Notes: generated by a model not told the origin, from the sequence alone. A stretch of DNA of 64,000 nucleotides from JAKANT01 sp035502095 (GCA_035502095.1 DATJUX010000010.1:102635-166634), one strand, 5' to 3'. Numbered from the stretch's first letter, positions 7,095 through 16,196 are shown. Numbers and translations are program-made.

Positions 7095-8264
7095 TCAATC
7101 GGTGAAGTAGTGCGGAACGAAGCGGCTGGTGTTGCGCGTGATGCGCGAATCGTCCTCGCGCAAACCGATGCCGGCCGGCGTGCCATCGATCAGCCACGAT
7201 CCGACCAGCACGTAGTCGTCGCCGAAGCGCGGCAAGGGCGCGAGCGCCTGGCAGATCGAACCCTCGGCGCCGTAGTCGCCGGGCGTGGATTCGACCACGA
7301 CACCGTCGACCCAGACGACGTTGGCACCCTCGCGGGCGAGTTTGGGCTTGCGTACGTAGCGCGTGCCGAGACGATCCGCGTCGTAGTAGGCGGGCAGCAG
7401 GTTCGGATGATCAGGGTACAGCTCCCACAGCACGACGAGGAGCGCCTTGTTCGAGAGCAGCATCTTCCACGGCGGCTCGAACACCTGCAGGCGGTCCGCG
7501 CCGAGCGCCTGCGCGAGCGCGGGGCCGAATTGCTCGGCGGCCAGCCACTCCCACGGGTAGAGCTTGAACAAGGCCTCGATCGGGACGTTGAACTCGTCGA
7601 CGAACGCGCTGCCGTTGAAGCCGATCCGTTCGATCGCGAGCGCGACCGTGGGCCAGCCTGCCTGGATCGCCGTATCGCGCAGGTATTCGAGGTTCCCCCA
7701 ATCCTCCTCGCTCGCGTCGACGGCGGCGAAGTGCAGGCGCTGCGCCCTGCTCGCCCCGCGCAGGCGCTTCCAGCCATCGATCAGGCGCTCGTGGATGGAA
7801 TTGAACTGGTCGGCGTCGGGATGCACCGCCTGCAGCCAGTGCCACTGCGCCACGCTCGCTTCGAGGCACGCGGTCGGCGTGTCGGCGTTGTATTCGAGCA
7901 GCTTGGGCGGACCGGCGCCGTCGTAGCTGAAGTCCATGCGGCCGAAGAGCGAGACGCCCTCGGGCCGCCCGTCGAGGTGGGCCTGCCAGCTGCGCGCCAC
8001 GACCTGGCGCCAGGGCGGCGCGACCGCAAATTCCTCGAAGCGGCCTGATGCCACGACGTGCTGCGCGGCGTTCAAGGCCATTTCGTGCACCTCGGCGGTG
8101 GCGCTTTCGAGTTCGTCGATCTGCGCCGTGGTGAGGCGATAGCAGCGCGACTCGTCCCAATAGGTCCCGCTGCCGCCGTCCCCGCCCACGCTGTGGTAGC
8201 GAAAGCCGATCCGCTCCATCTCGGCCTGCCAGCCCGCGCGCGGAACAATGAGTTCGCGCTGCAA
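7095..8264 (-). CDS. Glutathionylspermidine synthase-family ATP-grasp protein (YgiC/YjfC type)
   Basis: 389 residues of ATP-grasp ligase fold, equivalent to the synthetase half of GspS without the amidase half. Visible family features are the N-terminal ERIGFRYHS, the metal/ATP site SLFGRMDFSYDG with KLLEYNADTPT, and the C-terminal KPKLAREGANV. These stand-alone forms (E. coli YgiC, YjfC) have unproven substrates, so true glutathionylspermidine synthesis is only an inference. The start is a TTG directly abutting the TGA of the upstream YgiB-like gene. It is preferred because the residues after it match the usual family N-terminus. Confidence 0.85.
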   Translation of the reverse strand: MQRELIVPRAGWQAEMERIGFRYHSVGGDGGSGTYWDESRCYRLTTAQIDELESATAEVHEMALNAAQHVVASGRFEEFAVAPPWRQVVARSWQAHLDGRPEGVSLFGRMDFSYDGAGPPKLLEYNADTPTACLEASVAQWHWLQAVHPDADQFNSIHERLIDGWKRLRGASRAQRLHFAAVDASEEDWGNLEYLRDTAIQAGWPTVALAIERIGFNGSAFVDEFNVPIEALFKLYPWEWLAAEQFGPALAQALGADRLQVFEPPWKMLLSNKALLVVLWELYPDHPNLLPAYYDADRLGTRYVRKPKLAREGANVVWVDGVVVESTPGDYGAEGSICQALAPLPRFGDDYVLVGSWLIDGTPAGIGLREDDSRITRNTSRFVPHYFTD

Positions 8265-8669
8265 TCAGCCCCCGCCGCTGAAGAAGCGCGCCGAAGAACC
8301 GAAGCCGCCGCGCCCGGTCGCGCCGGCGGCAGCGGCCGAGAGCGTCGTGCGGGCGATCGAATGGTTGCTCGGCGCATCGGAGGTGATCGGCACGCCCGCC
8401 TGGCGCGCGGCGTTGCGCGCTTCCGTCTGGGCCGAATCGCGATACGCCGGGTAGTAGATCGGACCGCGGAAGTAGGTCGACGTACCCGCGCCGGTCGTCA
8501 CCTGCTGCTGCTCGCAGTACTCGGGGCGGCCCCAATCGGCGGCGCAGTCGTCGAGCGAAACGTACGTGTCGCGGGCGCGATCGGGCTGGTCGAACTCCTG
8601 CCCGCAGCCCTGCAGCGCTGCGGCGCCGATGAGCACCAGCGTCACGCGCGCGGAAACGCGGCGCGCCAT
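8265..8669 (-). CDS. YgiB-like (DUF1190) lipoprotein
   Basis: 134 residues with a lipoprotein signal (hydrophobic ~residues 6-20 ending in LQGCG, Cys ~22). The body carries LDDCAADWG, a cysteine-rich short segment (EYCEQQQ), FRGPIYYPAYR and a glycine/serine-rich tail ending FFSGGG, all typical of DUF1190/YgiB proteins. GGGAGG precedes the ATG. It abuts the ATP-grasp gene without spacing, so the two are translationally coupled. Function unknown; E. coli ygiB is likewise adjacent to ygiC. Confidence 0.8.
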   Translation of the reverse strand: MARRVSARVTLVLIGAAALQGCGQEFDQPDRARDTYVSLDDCAADWGRPEYCEQQQVTTGAGTSTYFRGPIYYPAYRDSAQTEARNAARQAGVPITSDAPSNHSIARTTLSAAAAGATGRGGFGSSARFFSGGG

Positions 8670-8738
8670 TCGTTCCTCCCCCTGCCGTCGAGCTACCGCG
8701 CCGCGAGCATGCCAAGCGCGGCGGCCGGCTACAAGAGG

Positions 8739-9161
8739 TCAGGACTCGATGTCGGCGCTCGCGATCGCCCTGTTGCTGGGTTTCTCGTCGAGCCGAGCCT
8801 GGTAGCCCTGTTCGACCGCCTCGCGCCGCGCCGCGAGCTGCGATTCGAACCGCAGCGCATTGGAATAGATCGGACCGAGGAAAACGCCGCCCTGCGCGCG
8901 TTCGGCCGCGTCGGCCGCCAGGGGCGTGCACATGCCGGCGAAGCCCCAGTCGGCCACGCAATCGTCGAGCTTGCCGTAGAGGTCGCGCTGGTACTTCGCC
9001 GGCGGCGGCTTGGGCAGCGGGCCCGGTGCGCCGCCGAACCTTGCCGCGGCGGCAGGCGGCTGCGCCGGAGGCGACTGCACGCTGCGACCGCATCCCGAGG
9101 CGATGCACGTGCAAACCAGCAGCGCCCCAAAGCAGGCCGAACGGAGGTTGGTGGAGCGCAT
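8739..9161 (-). CDS. Second YgiB-related lipoprotein, divergent paralog
   Basis: About 140 residues. The ATG at 9161 is chosen because it opens a compact lipoprotein signal ending SGCG; a GTG ten codons earlier is possible. The mature part shares LDDCVADWG, an FLGPIYSNALRFESQ block aligned with FRGPIYYPAYRDSAQ, and PSNRAIA aligned with PSNHSIA of the neighbouring DUF1190 protein (8265-8669). It is therefore a diverged duplicate, with a proline-rich linker in place of the glycine-rich tail. Same orientation and probably the first gene of the four-gene operon. Function unknown. Confidence 0.7.
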   Translation of the reverse strand: MRSTNLRSACFGALLVCTCIASGCGRSVQSPPAQPPAAAARFGGAPGPLPKPPPAKYQRDLYGKLDDCVADWGFAGMCTPLAADAAERAQGGVFLGPIYSNALRFESQLAARREAVEQGYQARLDEKPSNRAIASADIES

Positions 9162-9296
9162 CGCGCGACAACGTACGGAGGACACCGTCACGGTAGACCG
9201 CAGCGCGCGCGGGCGCCGTGGCTCAGGCTTGGTAGGCCGTCGGTACGACCGCGGCGCGGGCCGCGCGCGCGGCCGCGATGATCGTGTGCTGGGACC

Positions 9297-10382
9297 TCAG
9301 CTGTTCAGCACCTTGATGGTGGGCATCTTGAGCGACATGTCCCTGGCCTTTTCGGCGATCCTGATCGCGACGCGGCGCGCAATGGCCTTGTAGGTGTGCG
9401 CGATCTCGCTGTCCGGTTCCGCGATGACGGTCGGCCGGCCGGAGTCGGTCTGCTCGCGGATGCGGATGTCGAGCGGAAGCGAACCCAGCACGTCGACGCC
9501 GTATTGCTCCGCCATCTTCTGCGCGCCGCCGGCGCCGAAGATGTGCTCGGCGTGGCCGCACTGCGAGCAGACGTGGATCGCCATGTTTTCGACCAGCCCG
9601 AGGATCGGCACGTTGACCTTCTCGAACATCTTGAGTCCCTTTTTCGCGTCGATGAGCGCGATGTCCTGCGGCGTCGTGACGATGATCGCGCCCGTGACCG
9701 GCACCTGCTGCGCGAGCGTGAGCTGGATATCGCCGGTGCCGGGCGGCATGTCGACCACCAGATAGTCGACCGCCATCCAGTTGGTCTGGCCGAGCAGCTG
9801 TTGCAGCGCCTGCGTCACCATCGGGCCGCGCCAGACCATCGGCTGATCGGTGTCGACGAGAAAACCGATCGACATCGCCTGCACGCCGTGATTGCGCAAC
9901 GGTTCCATCGTCTTGCCGTCGAGGCTTTCCGGCTTGCCCGTGATGCCCAGCATGGTGGGCTGGCTCGGACCGTAGATGTCGGCATCGAGGATGCCCACCT
10001 GCGCGCCTTCGGCAGCCAGCGCGAGCGCGAGGTTGACGGCGACGGTGCTCTTGCCCACCCCTCCTTTGCCCGAGGAGACCGCGATGATGTTCTTCACGTT
10101 CGGCAGCACCTTCAGGCCGCGCTGCACCGTGTGCGCGACGATCTTCATCGTCACGTTGGCGGTGACGCTTGCCGCACCGGCGCGCTGCAGGGCATCGGTC
10201 ACCATCGCGCGGATCGGTTCGAGCTGGCTCGCGGCGGGATAACCCAGTTCGACCTCCAGGCTGACGTGATCGCCGTCGACCTTGACGTTGCGCGCGGCGC
10301 GCGACGATACGAGATCCTTGCCGGTGTTGGGGTCGACGACGGTCGCGAGGACTGCATTGATGCGTTCGATCGTGAGGCTCAT
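9297..10382 (-). CDS. apbC: Iron-sulfur cluster carrier ApbC/Mrp
   Basis: Cytoplasmic P-loop ATPase that carries and delivers [4Fe-4S] clusters. The 361 residues contain an N-terminal MIP18/DUF59 domain (~1-80), the deviant Walker A GKGGVGKS (105-112), ILDADIYGPSQP switch region (131-142), DMPPGTGD (211-218), and the cluster-binding CxxC at Cys272/Cys275. The start at 10382 (MSLTIERIN) matches the family N-terminus; longer versions of the frame add low-complexity Arg-rich sequence. It is divergent from metG with 242 bases between, the same arrangement as mrp/metG in many proteobacteria. Confidence 0.95.
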   Translation of the reverse strand: MSLTIERINAVLATVVDPNTGKDLVSSRAARNVKVDGDHVSLEVELGYPAASQLEPIRAMVTDALQRAGAASVTANVTMKIVAHTVQRGLKVLPNVKNIIAVSSGKGGVGKSTVAVNLALALAAEGAQVGILDADIYGPSQPTMLGITGKPESLDGKTMEPLRNHGVQAMSIGFLVDTDQPMVWRGPMVTQALQQLLGQTNWMAVDYLVVDMPPGTGDIQLTLAQQVPVTGAIIVTTPQDIALIDAKKGLKMFEKVNVPILGLVENMAIHVCSQCGHAEHIFGAGGAQKMAEQYGVDVLGSLPLDIRIREQTDSGRPTVIAEPDSEIAHTYKAIARRVAIRIAEKARDMSLKMPTIKVLNS

Positions 10383-10624
10383 GGCTGGCTTCCGGGCTGG
10401 CCCGCCGAGTCTACGGCAACGATCCCGGCGAGAGGCCTTGTTAAGATGCCGGGCATAGACGGACCGATCATGCGCACGCGCGACCGCCACCCCGCCCCGC
10501 CGGCATCCGCCCTGCGCGTCCGTGCCCGAATGCGGCGCGCGCGCTGATTGCCTCGATTCGCGATGCCGGCGTCCGTGCGACGCGCACGGTGCCGATCCGC
10601 CGTAGCGTCACCCGAACCACGACC

Positions 10625-12694
10625 ATGACCAAGCGACGCCTGTTCGTCACCACCGCCCTGCCGTATGCAAACGGCGCGTTTCACATCGGCCACATCATGG
10701 AGTACATCCAGGCCGACATCTGGGTGCGGTTCCAGCGCATGCGCGGGCACGAGTTGCACTTCGTCTGTGCCGACGACGCCCACGGCGCGGCCATCATGAT
10801 TTCCGCCGAGAAGGCGGGCAAGACGCCGCAGGAATTCGTCGCCGGCATCGCGGCCGGGCGCAAGCGCTACCTCGACGGCTTCCATATCGAGTTCGATCAC
10901 TGGCACTCGACCGATTCGCCCGAAAACGTCGAGCTGTCGCAGGGCATCTATCGCAAGCTGAGGCAGGCCGGCCTCATCTACACGAAGTCGATCCAGCAAT
11001 TCTTCGACCCGGTGAAGGGCATGTTCCTGTCCGACCGGTACGTCAAGGGAACGTGTCCCAAGTGCGGCGCCAGGGACCAGTACGGCGATGCGTGCGAGAA
11101 CTGCAGCAGCGTCTACGCGGCCACCGACCTGATCGACCCGTATTCGGTGCTGTCGGGCGCCAAGCCCGAGTTGCGCACGTCGGACCATTATTTCTTCAGG
11201 CTCTCGGATCCGCAGTGCGTGCAGTTCCTGCGCGAATGGACCGCCAGCGGCAACGCGCATGGCGAGCCGCGGTTGCAGCCCGAGGTTTACGCGAAGGCGC
11301 AGGAGTGGCTCGGCGAGGGCGGCAAGGGACTCGCCGACTGGGACATCTCGCGCGACGCGCCCTACTTCGGCATACCGATACCGGACACGACGGACAAGTA
11401 CTTCTACGTCTGGCTGGACGCGCCGATCGGCTACCTGGCAGCGCTGAAGGCCTACTGCGCCAGCAAGGGCCTCGACTTCGATGCGCTGGTCGATCCCGGC
11501 AACGATGTCGAACAGGTCCATTTCATCGGCAAGGACATCATCTACTTCCATGCGCTGTTCTGGCCGGCGATGCTGAAGTTCGCCGGCCGCAAGGTGCCCG
11601 ACAACCTGTACGTGCACGGCTTCATCACGGTGAGCGGCGAGAAGATGAGCAAGAGCCGCGGCACCGGCATCGACCCGTTGAAGTACCTCTCGCTCGGCCT
11701 GAACGCGGAGTGGCTGCGCTACTACATCGCGGCCAAGCTCAACGGGCGCGTCGAGGACATCGACTTCAATCCGGACGACTTCGTGGCGCGCGTCAACAGC
11801 GACCTGATCGGCAAGTACGTGAACATCGCGAGCCGCGCCGCGGCATTCATCACCAGATACTTTGACGGACGATTGTGCCGCGTGGAAACCGACGGCGGAC
11901 CAGTGTTCGGCGTTCTAGAGTCGACGCAAGCCGCGAGCGCACGTTTTGCCCGCCTCTATGAGGAGCGCGAATATGGCCGCGCAATCCGCGAGATCATGAC
12001 GCTCGCAGATTCCGTGAACGAGTTCTTTGATGAGAGAAAGCCATGGGACCTCGCCAAACGGGGTGCCAAAGATGATCTGCACGCGGTCTGCAGCTGTGCA
12101 CTGAACGTCTTTCGCCTCCTGACGATTTACCTAACGCCCGTTCTGCCTCAGCTGGCAAAGCAAGTCGCCTCGTTCCTCAAGCTTCCGGATCTCACATGGA
12201 CCGATGCGCAGCGACTCCTGCCCGACGGTCATCAAATCGCTGCATATCGGCACCTGATGACGCGGGTCGACGCGGCGCAGCTCGACGCGCTGTTCGAGCT
12301 TCCCGCACCTCCCGCCGAGGAGAAGACCGTCCCCGGCGGCACGCCGGTCGGCGCCACGATCACGATCGACGACTTCGCCAAGGTGGACCTGCGCATCGCG
12401 AAGATCGTGGGTGCCGAATACGTCGAGGGCAGCGACAAGCTGCTGCGGCTGACGCTGGACGCCGGCGAGGGACGCACGCGCAATGTGCTGTCGGGCATCC
12501 GCTCGGCTTACAAGCCGGAGGATCTTGTCGGCAAGCTGACGGTGCTGGTCGCCAACCTTGCGCCACGCAAGATGAAGTTCGGCGTGAGCGAAGGCATGGT
12601 GCTCGCGGCGAGCCACGCCGATGAAAAGGCGAACCCCGGTTTGTACCTGCTCGATCCACACCCCGGTGCGGTGCCGGGACTGCGCGTGAAGTAG
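10625..12694 (+). CDS. metG: Methionyl-tRNA synthetase
   Basis: Charges tRNA-Met. The 689-residue protein has HIGH (20-23), a zinc knuckle with Cys144, 147, 157 and 160, KMSKS (340-344), an alpha-helical anticodon domain (~400-545) and a C-terminal tRNA-binding (Trbp111/EMAPII-like) domain from ~580, so it is the long dimeric form. The ATG at 10625 gives the conserved TTALPYANG start. Codon use changes inside the gene: from about 11855 to 12250 (most of the anticodon domain) codons such as CTA, ATT, AGA, CGA and TTT become common, while the flanks use almost only G/C-ending codons. This suggests a recombined segment; the reading frame is intact. Confidence 0.97.
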   Translation: MTKRRLFVTTALPYANGAFHIGHIMEYIQADIWVRFQRMRGHELHFVCADDAHGAAIMISAEKAGKTPQEFVAGIAAGRKRYLDGFHIEFDHWHSTDSPENVELSQGIYRKLRQAGLIYTKSIQQFFDPVKGMFLSDRYVKGTCPKCGARDQYGDACENCSSVYAATDLIDPYSVLSGAKPELRTSDHYFFRLSDPQCVQFLREWTASGNAHGEPRLQPEVYAKAQEWLGEGGKGLADWDISRDAPYFGIPIPDTTDKYFYVWLDAPIGYLAALKAYCASKGLDFDALVDPGNDVEQVHFIGKDIIYFHALFWPAMLKFAGRKVPDNLYVHGFITVSGEKMSKSRGTGIDPLKYLSLGLNAEWLRYYIAAKLNGRVEDIDFNPDDFVARVNSDLIGKYVNIASRAAAFITRYFDGRLCRVETDGGPVFGVLESTQAASARFARLYEEREYGRAIREIMTLADSVNEFFDERKPWDLAKRGAKDDLHAVCSCALNVFRLLTIYLTPVLPQLAKQVASFLKLPDLTWTDAQRLLPDGHQIAAYRHLMTRVDAAQLDALFELPAPPAEEKTVPGGTPVGATITIDDFAKVDLRIAKIVGAEYVEGSDKLLRLTLDAGEGRTRNVLSGIRSAYKPEDLVGKLTVLVANLAPRKMKFGVSEGMVLAASHADEKANPGLYLLDPHPGAVPGLRVK

Positions 12695-12805
12695 CAGGAC
12701 AACCCCCAGCACCCCGGCGGCGCGTCCCCGCGCCACGCCGTTCGACCTCTCCCCGATGCATTCCGGCGGTCGGCGGGTGCGTCGTCCGCTTCGCGCAAGC
12801 ACCAC

Positions 12806-12830
12806 TCGCCCCCCGACAAAGGGGGGGCGA
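12806..12830. repeat. C-run/G-run hairpin, copy 1
   Basis: TCGCCCCCC (12806-12814) pairs perfectly with GGGGGGCGA (12822-12830) around a 7-base loop. Similar C6-loop-G6 hairpins occur at 16219-16236, 37751-37770 and 40713-40733, always between genes. No T-run follows, so it is a repeat or mRNA-stabilising hairpin more than a standard terminator. Confidence 0.5.
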
Positions 12831-12870
12831 TGCAACCGCTTGATTCACAGAATCCCGCCGCAGTCCACAA

Positions 12871-12883
12871 GTCACTTTGTGAC
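12871..12883. promoter_or_regulatory. Palindrome GTCAC-TTT-GTGAC, candidate operator
   Basis: A perfect 5+5 inverted repeat with 3-base centre, ending about 33 bases before the GTG of the DUF1302 gene. This is where a repressor would block transcription or initiation. It does not match the CRP/FNR layout because the half-sites face the wrong way. No regulator gene adjoins it. Confidence 0.3.
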
Positions 12884-12915
12884 CGGACCAAGAGACACCC
12901 ACCCGCGGAGAAACT

Positions 12916-14607
12916 GTGAACAAACCTCGACAAAAGAGCGTCCCGGTCCGGACCTGGGCACGCCATTGCATCCCCGCTGCGGTCGCCGCCACCTTCGGCG
13001 CGATCGTTCCCGGCGCGCAGGCCTTCGAATTCGACACCGGCAATCCCGACTGGTCGGTGCGCTGGGACAACACCGGGCGCTTCAACTACGCCATGCGCGT
13101 GCAGGGCCGCGACAGCAAGATCGGCAACTCGGCCGTCGCCGACGAAGGCGACTACAGCTTCGATCCGGGCGAAACCGTGGCGAGACGCTTCGACCTGCTG
13201 TCGGAGCTCGACATCGTCTACAACAAGGTGCATGGACTGCGCCTGAGCGGCGCGGCGTGGTACGACAACGCCTACAGCGACACGAGCCACTCCAATCCGA
13301 ACGCGCCGCTCGTCAACATCCCGAGCTACGTCAATCACGAATACAGCTCGTACGTGAAGCGCTACTACGAGGGCCCGTCGGGCGAGCTGCTCGATGCGTT
13401 CGCGTTCACGCGCCTGGATCTCGGGCCGGTGCCGACCTCGATCAAGATCGGCCGCCACTCGATCTACTGGGGCGAGTCGCTCCTGCTCAACGGCAACCTG
13501 CACAGCGTCGCGTACGCGCAGAACCCGCTCGATCTGCAGAAGGCCTATGCGACGCCCGGCTCCGAGGCGAAGGAACTGTTCCGGCCGCTGAACCAGGTGT
13601 CGGTGCAGGCGCAGGTCACCGATTCGATCTCGGTTGCCGCGCAGTACATGCTGCAGTGGGAGTCGTTCCGCTACCCCGAGGGCGGCACCTACCTCGGCCC
13701 GGTCGACTTCGCGTTCAACGGACCGGACCGCCAGTTCATCTCGCCCGCGCTCGGCTTCGCGCAGCGCGGCGATCCGGTCGAGCCGAAACAGAACGGCGAC
13801 TGGGGGCTTGCGACGCGCTTCAGCCCGCAATGGCTCGACGGCACGTTCGGCGTCTACTACCGCAACTACTCCGACAAGCTGCCGCAGACGTTCCTCACCC
13901 AGGTCGGCCCCAACATCAGCCGCTACAACCTGATCTACGCCGACAACATCGATCTCTACGGCGTGAGCTTCGCGAAGAACATCGCGGGCATCAGCCTCGG
14001 CAGCGAACTCTCTTACCGCCACAACACGCCGCTCAACAGCCAGGTGCTCGGCATCGCACCCGGATTGCCCGCGCCGGGCGACACCAAGGGTCCGCGCGGC
14101 GACACGTACCACGGCCTGCTGAACGGTATCGGGCAGATCGCCAAGACGCCCGTGTTCGATTCCGCCACCTATGCGGTCGAACTGACGTGGTCGCAATGGG
14201 CCAAGGTCACCAGCGGCCAGAACCTGTTCTATGCCGAGGGCTTCGCCCCGTGCAACGGCCGCGACAAATGGGACGGCTGCACGACCAAGAACTACTGGGG
14301 CCTCGGCGCCTCGTTCTCGCCGACCTGGTACCAGGTTTGGCCGGGCGTCGATCTTTCCGCGCCGATCACCTGGTCGCAGGGAATTTCCGGCAACGCCGCG
14401 ACGGTCTTCGGCGGCAACCAGGGCAGCGGCAACTACACGTTCGGCGTCGGCGCGGACATCGTCCAGAAGTACCGCGTCGACCTGAAGTACATCGATTTCC
14501 TCGGCCGCTATCGCGACAACGGCACGGCGGTCACCACCCAGAACGGTTTCAACACCCTGCTGAAGGATCGCGGCTTCATCAGCCTGACCCTCAAAGCCAC
14601 AATCTAA
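12916..14607 (+). CDS. DUF1302 family outer-membrane protein
   Basis: 563 residues with a signal peptide (cleavage near AQA-FEF, residue ~37). The start of the mature protein (FEFDTGNPDWSVRWDNT) is characteristic of DUF1302, and the many alternating aromatic/hydrophobic strands with a C-terminal SLTLKATI suggest a beta-barrel. Translation starts at a GTG with GGAG upstream. It is followed 12 bases later by DUF1329. DUF1302/DUF1329 pairs occur with MMPL transporters and Ycf48-like proteins in many proteobacteria, often near hydrophobic-compound catabolism, so transport of a hydrophobic substrate across the envelope is a reasonable inference, not shown by sequence. Confidence 0.85.
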   Translation: MNKPRQKSVPVRTWARHCIPAAVAATFGAIVPGAQAFEFDTGNPDWSVRWDNTGRFNYAMRVQGRDSKIGNSAVADEGDYSFDPGETVARRFDLLSELDIVYNKVHGLRLSGAAWYDNAYSDTSHSNPNAPLVNIPSYVNHEYSSYVKRYYEGPSGELLDAFAFTRLDLGPVPTSIKIGRHSIYWGESLLLNGNLHSVAYAQNPLDLQKAYATPGSEAKELFRPLNQVSVQAQVTDSISVAAQYMLQWESFRYPEGGTYLGPVDFAFNGPDRQFISPALGFAQRGDPVEPKQNGDWGLATRFSPQWLDGTFGVYYRNYSDKLPQTFLTQVGPNISRYNLIYADNIDLYGVSFAKNIAGISLGSELSYRHNTPLNSQVLGIAPGLPAPGDTKGPRGDTYHGLLNGIGQIAKTPVFDSATYAVELTWSQWAKVTSGQNLFYAEGFAPCNGRDKWDGCTTKNYWGLGASFSPTWYQVWPGVDLSAPITWSQGISGNAATVFGGNQGSGNYTFGVGADIVQKYRVDLKYIDFLGRYRDNGTAVTTQNGFNTLLKDRGFISLTLKATI

Positions 14608-14619
14608 GGAGACTTGATC

Positions 14620-15969
14620 ATGACCCCCACCCTGAAATCGCTCGCCGGCCTCGTGGCCGCGGCGTGCGTCGTGCAGGCGCACGCCGCGATCACCGCCGAC
14701 GAGGCCAAGGCGCTCGGCACGACGCTCACGCCGATCGGCGCCGAAAAGGCTGGCAACAAGGACGGCACGATTCCCGAGTACACCGGCGGGCTGACGACGC
14801 CGCCGGCGAGCTTCAAGGCCGGTTCCGGCATCCGGCCGAATCCGTTCGCCGACGAGAAGCCGCGGCTGACGATCGACGCCAAGAACATGGCGCAATACGC
14901 CGACAAGCTCACCGAGGGCACCAAGGCGCTGCTGCAGAAGTACCCGAGCTACCGGGTCGACGTCTTCCCGACGCATCGCACGGTGGCGTTTCCGAAGTTC
15001 GTGACCGACAACACCGTCAAGAACGCCACCAAGGCGAAGACCAGCAACGACGGGCGCTCGATCGAAGGCGCACACGCCGGTTTCCCGTTCCCGATCCCCA
15101 AGACCGGATACGAGGCGATGTGGAACCACCTCGTGCGGTTCAACGGCCAGAGTTATGAAGCCAAGTACCGCAACCTGAGCGTGGACGCGAGCGGCCGCCC
15201 GACGCTTTCCACCGAAGGCGTGAGCGTCCAGGAATACCCGTTCTGGGACGAGACGAAGACGACGGCGGACACCTTCTGGCGCATCAAGCTCACGTACACG
15301 GGACCTGCGCGCCGCGCCGGCGAAGCGCTGCTGATCGTCGATCCGCTCGACATCGGCCAGAAGGATCGGCGCGCGTGGAGCTATCTGCCGGGCCAGCGGC
15401 GCGTGAAGGTCGCGCCGGATTTCGCGTTCGACACGCCCAATCCCGGCACCGCCGGCGCCACGACGTTCGACGACACGTTCATCTTCAACGGCTCGATGGA
15501 TCGTTTCGACTTCAAGCTGGTCGGCAGGAAGGAGATGCTGGTCCCGTACAACGCGTACGCGGCGGTGTACCAGGCGAAGCAGGACGAGCTGCTCAAGCCG
15601 AACCACCTGAACCCGGACTTCGTGCGCTGGGAGCTGCATCGCGTCTGGGTGGTCGAGGCCACGCTGCGCGAGGGCAAGCGCCACGTCTACAGCAAGCGGA
15701 CGTTCTACCTCGACGAGGATTCGTGGGCGGCGCTCGCTTCCGACGAATACGACGCGCGCGGCCAGCTCTATCGCGCCGGCTTCGCCTACATGGCGCCGAG
15801 CTACGACGTGCCCGCTCCGTACACCGACATGTTCGGCCACTACGACCTGATCGCGCGGCTCTACTCCGTGACCGGCTTCATCGCCGAGACCGGCGGCCTG
15901 CGCCTGACGAAGCCGATGGCCGATCGCGAGTGGACCGCCGACTCGCTGGCGGGCGCTGGTATCCGCTAG
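14620..15969 (+). CDS. DUF1329 (LolA/LolB-like fold) periplasmic protein
   Basis: 449 residues with a signal peptide ending near AHA-AITADEAKAL (residue ~22). The mature protein matches DUF1329 from the ADEAKALGTTLTPIGAEKAG start through the central LLIVDPLDIGQKDRRAWSYLPGQRRVK to the C-terminal RLYSVTGFIAETGGLR. The family has a lipid-carrier-like fold related to LolA/LolB. The ATG at 14620 follows AAGGAG; a TTG two codons earlier is disfavoured. Paired with the DUF1302 barrel gene, it may shuttle a lipidic ligand through the periplasm; the ligand is unknown. Confidence 0.87.
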   Translation: MTPTLKSLAGLVAAACVVQAHAAITADEAKALGTTLTPIGAEKAGNKDGTIPEYTGGLTTPPASFKAGSGIRPNPFADEKPRLTIDAKNMAQYADKLTEGTKALLQKYPSYRVDVFPTHRTVAFPKFVTDNTVKNATKAKTSNDGRSIEGAHAGFPFPIPKTGYEAMWNHLVRFNGQSYEAKYRNLSVDASGRPTLSTEGVSVQEYPFWDETKTTADTFWRIKLTYTGPARRAGEALLIVDPLDIGQKDRRAWSYLPGQRRVKVAPDFAFDTPNPGTAGATTFDDTFIFNGSMDRFDFKLVGRKEMLVPYNAYAAVYQAKQDELLKPNHLNPDFVRWELHRVWVVEATLREGKRHVYSKRTFYLDEDSWAALASDEYDARGQLYRAGFAYMAPSYDVPAPYTDMFGHYDLIARLYSVTGFIAETGGLRLTKPMADREWTADSLAGAGIR

Positions 15970-16122
15970 TACCGCATCGAAGCAACGCCTGCCCGGACAC
16001 ATCACTCCGCGGCCGCCGCAATCCGGGCAGGATCCCCCCGGCGGCCGCACCTCCTCTCATCCGGAGTCTCGTCATTCCGAGCCGCAGCCGAGGAATCTCG
16101 GCCTTCGAAAGCCAAGGGCTCT

Positions 16123-16196
16123 TGACGCGGATTTCCGCGGATGAACGCGGATCGCGCAGTCACTGTGATCCGCGCAATCCGCGTCTGTCTTTTTTT
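16123..16196 (+). terminator. Terminator-like repeat, copy 2
   Basis: GACGCGGAT (16124-16132) pairs with ATCCGCGTC (16177-16185), with a second internal GCGGAT/ATCCGC pair and a long T-run at 16190-16196. It shares arms and centre with the element at 6571-6622 but carries an extra internal segment. It would end transcripts from DUF1302-DUF1329. Confidence 0.6.

Noticed and set aside
12508..16050. Very long open frame (about 1180 codons) on the minus strand, antisense to metG, DUF1302 and DUF1329
   Set aside because: It is Arg/Ala/Val-rich without domain motifs and lies opposite three well-supported genes. Long antisense frames are expected where third positions are almost all G or C.
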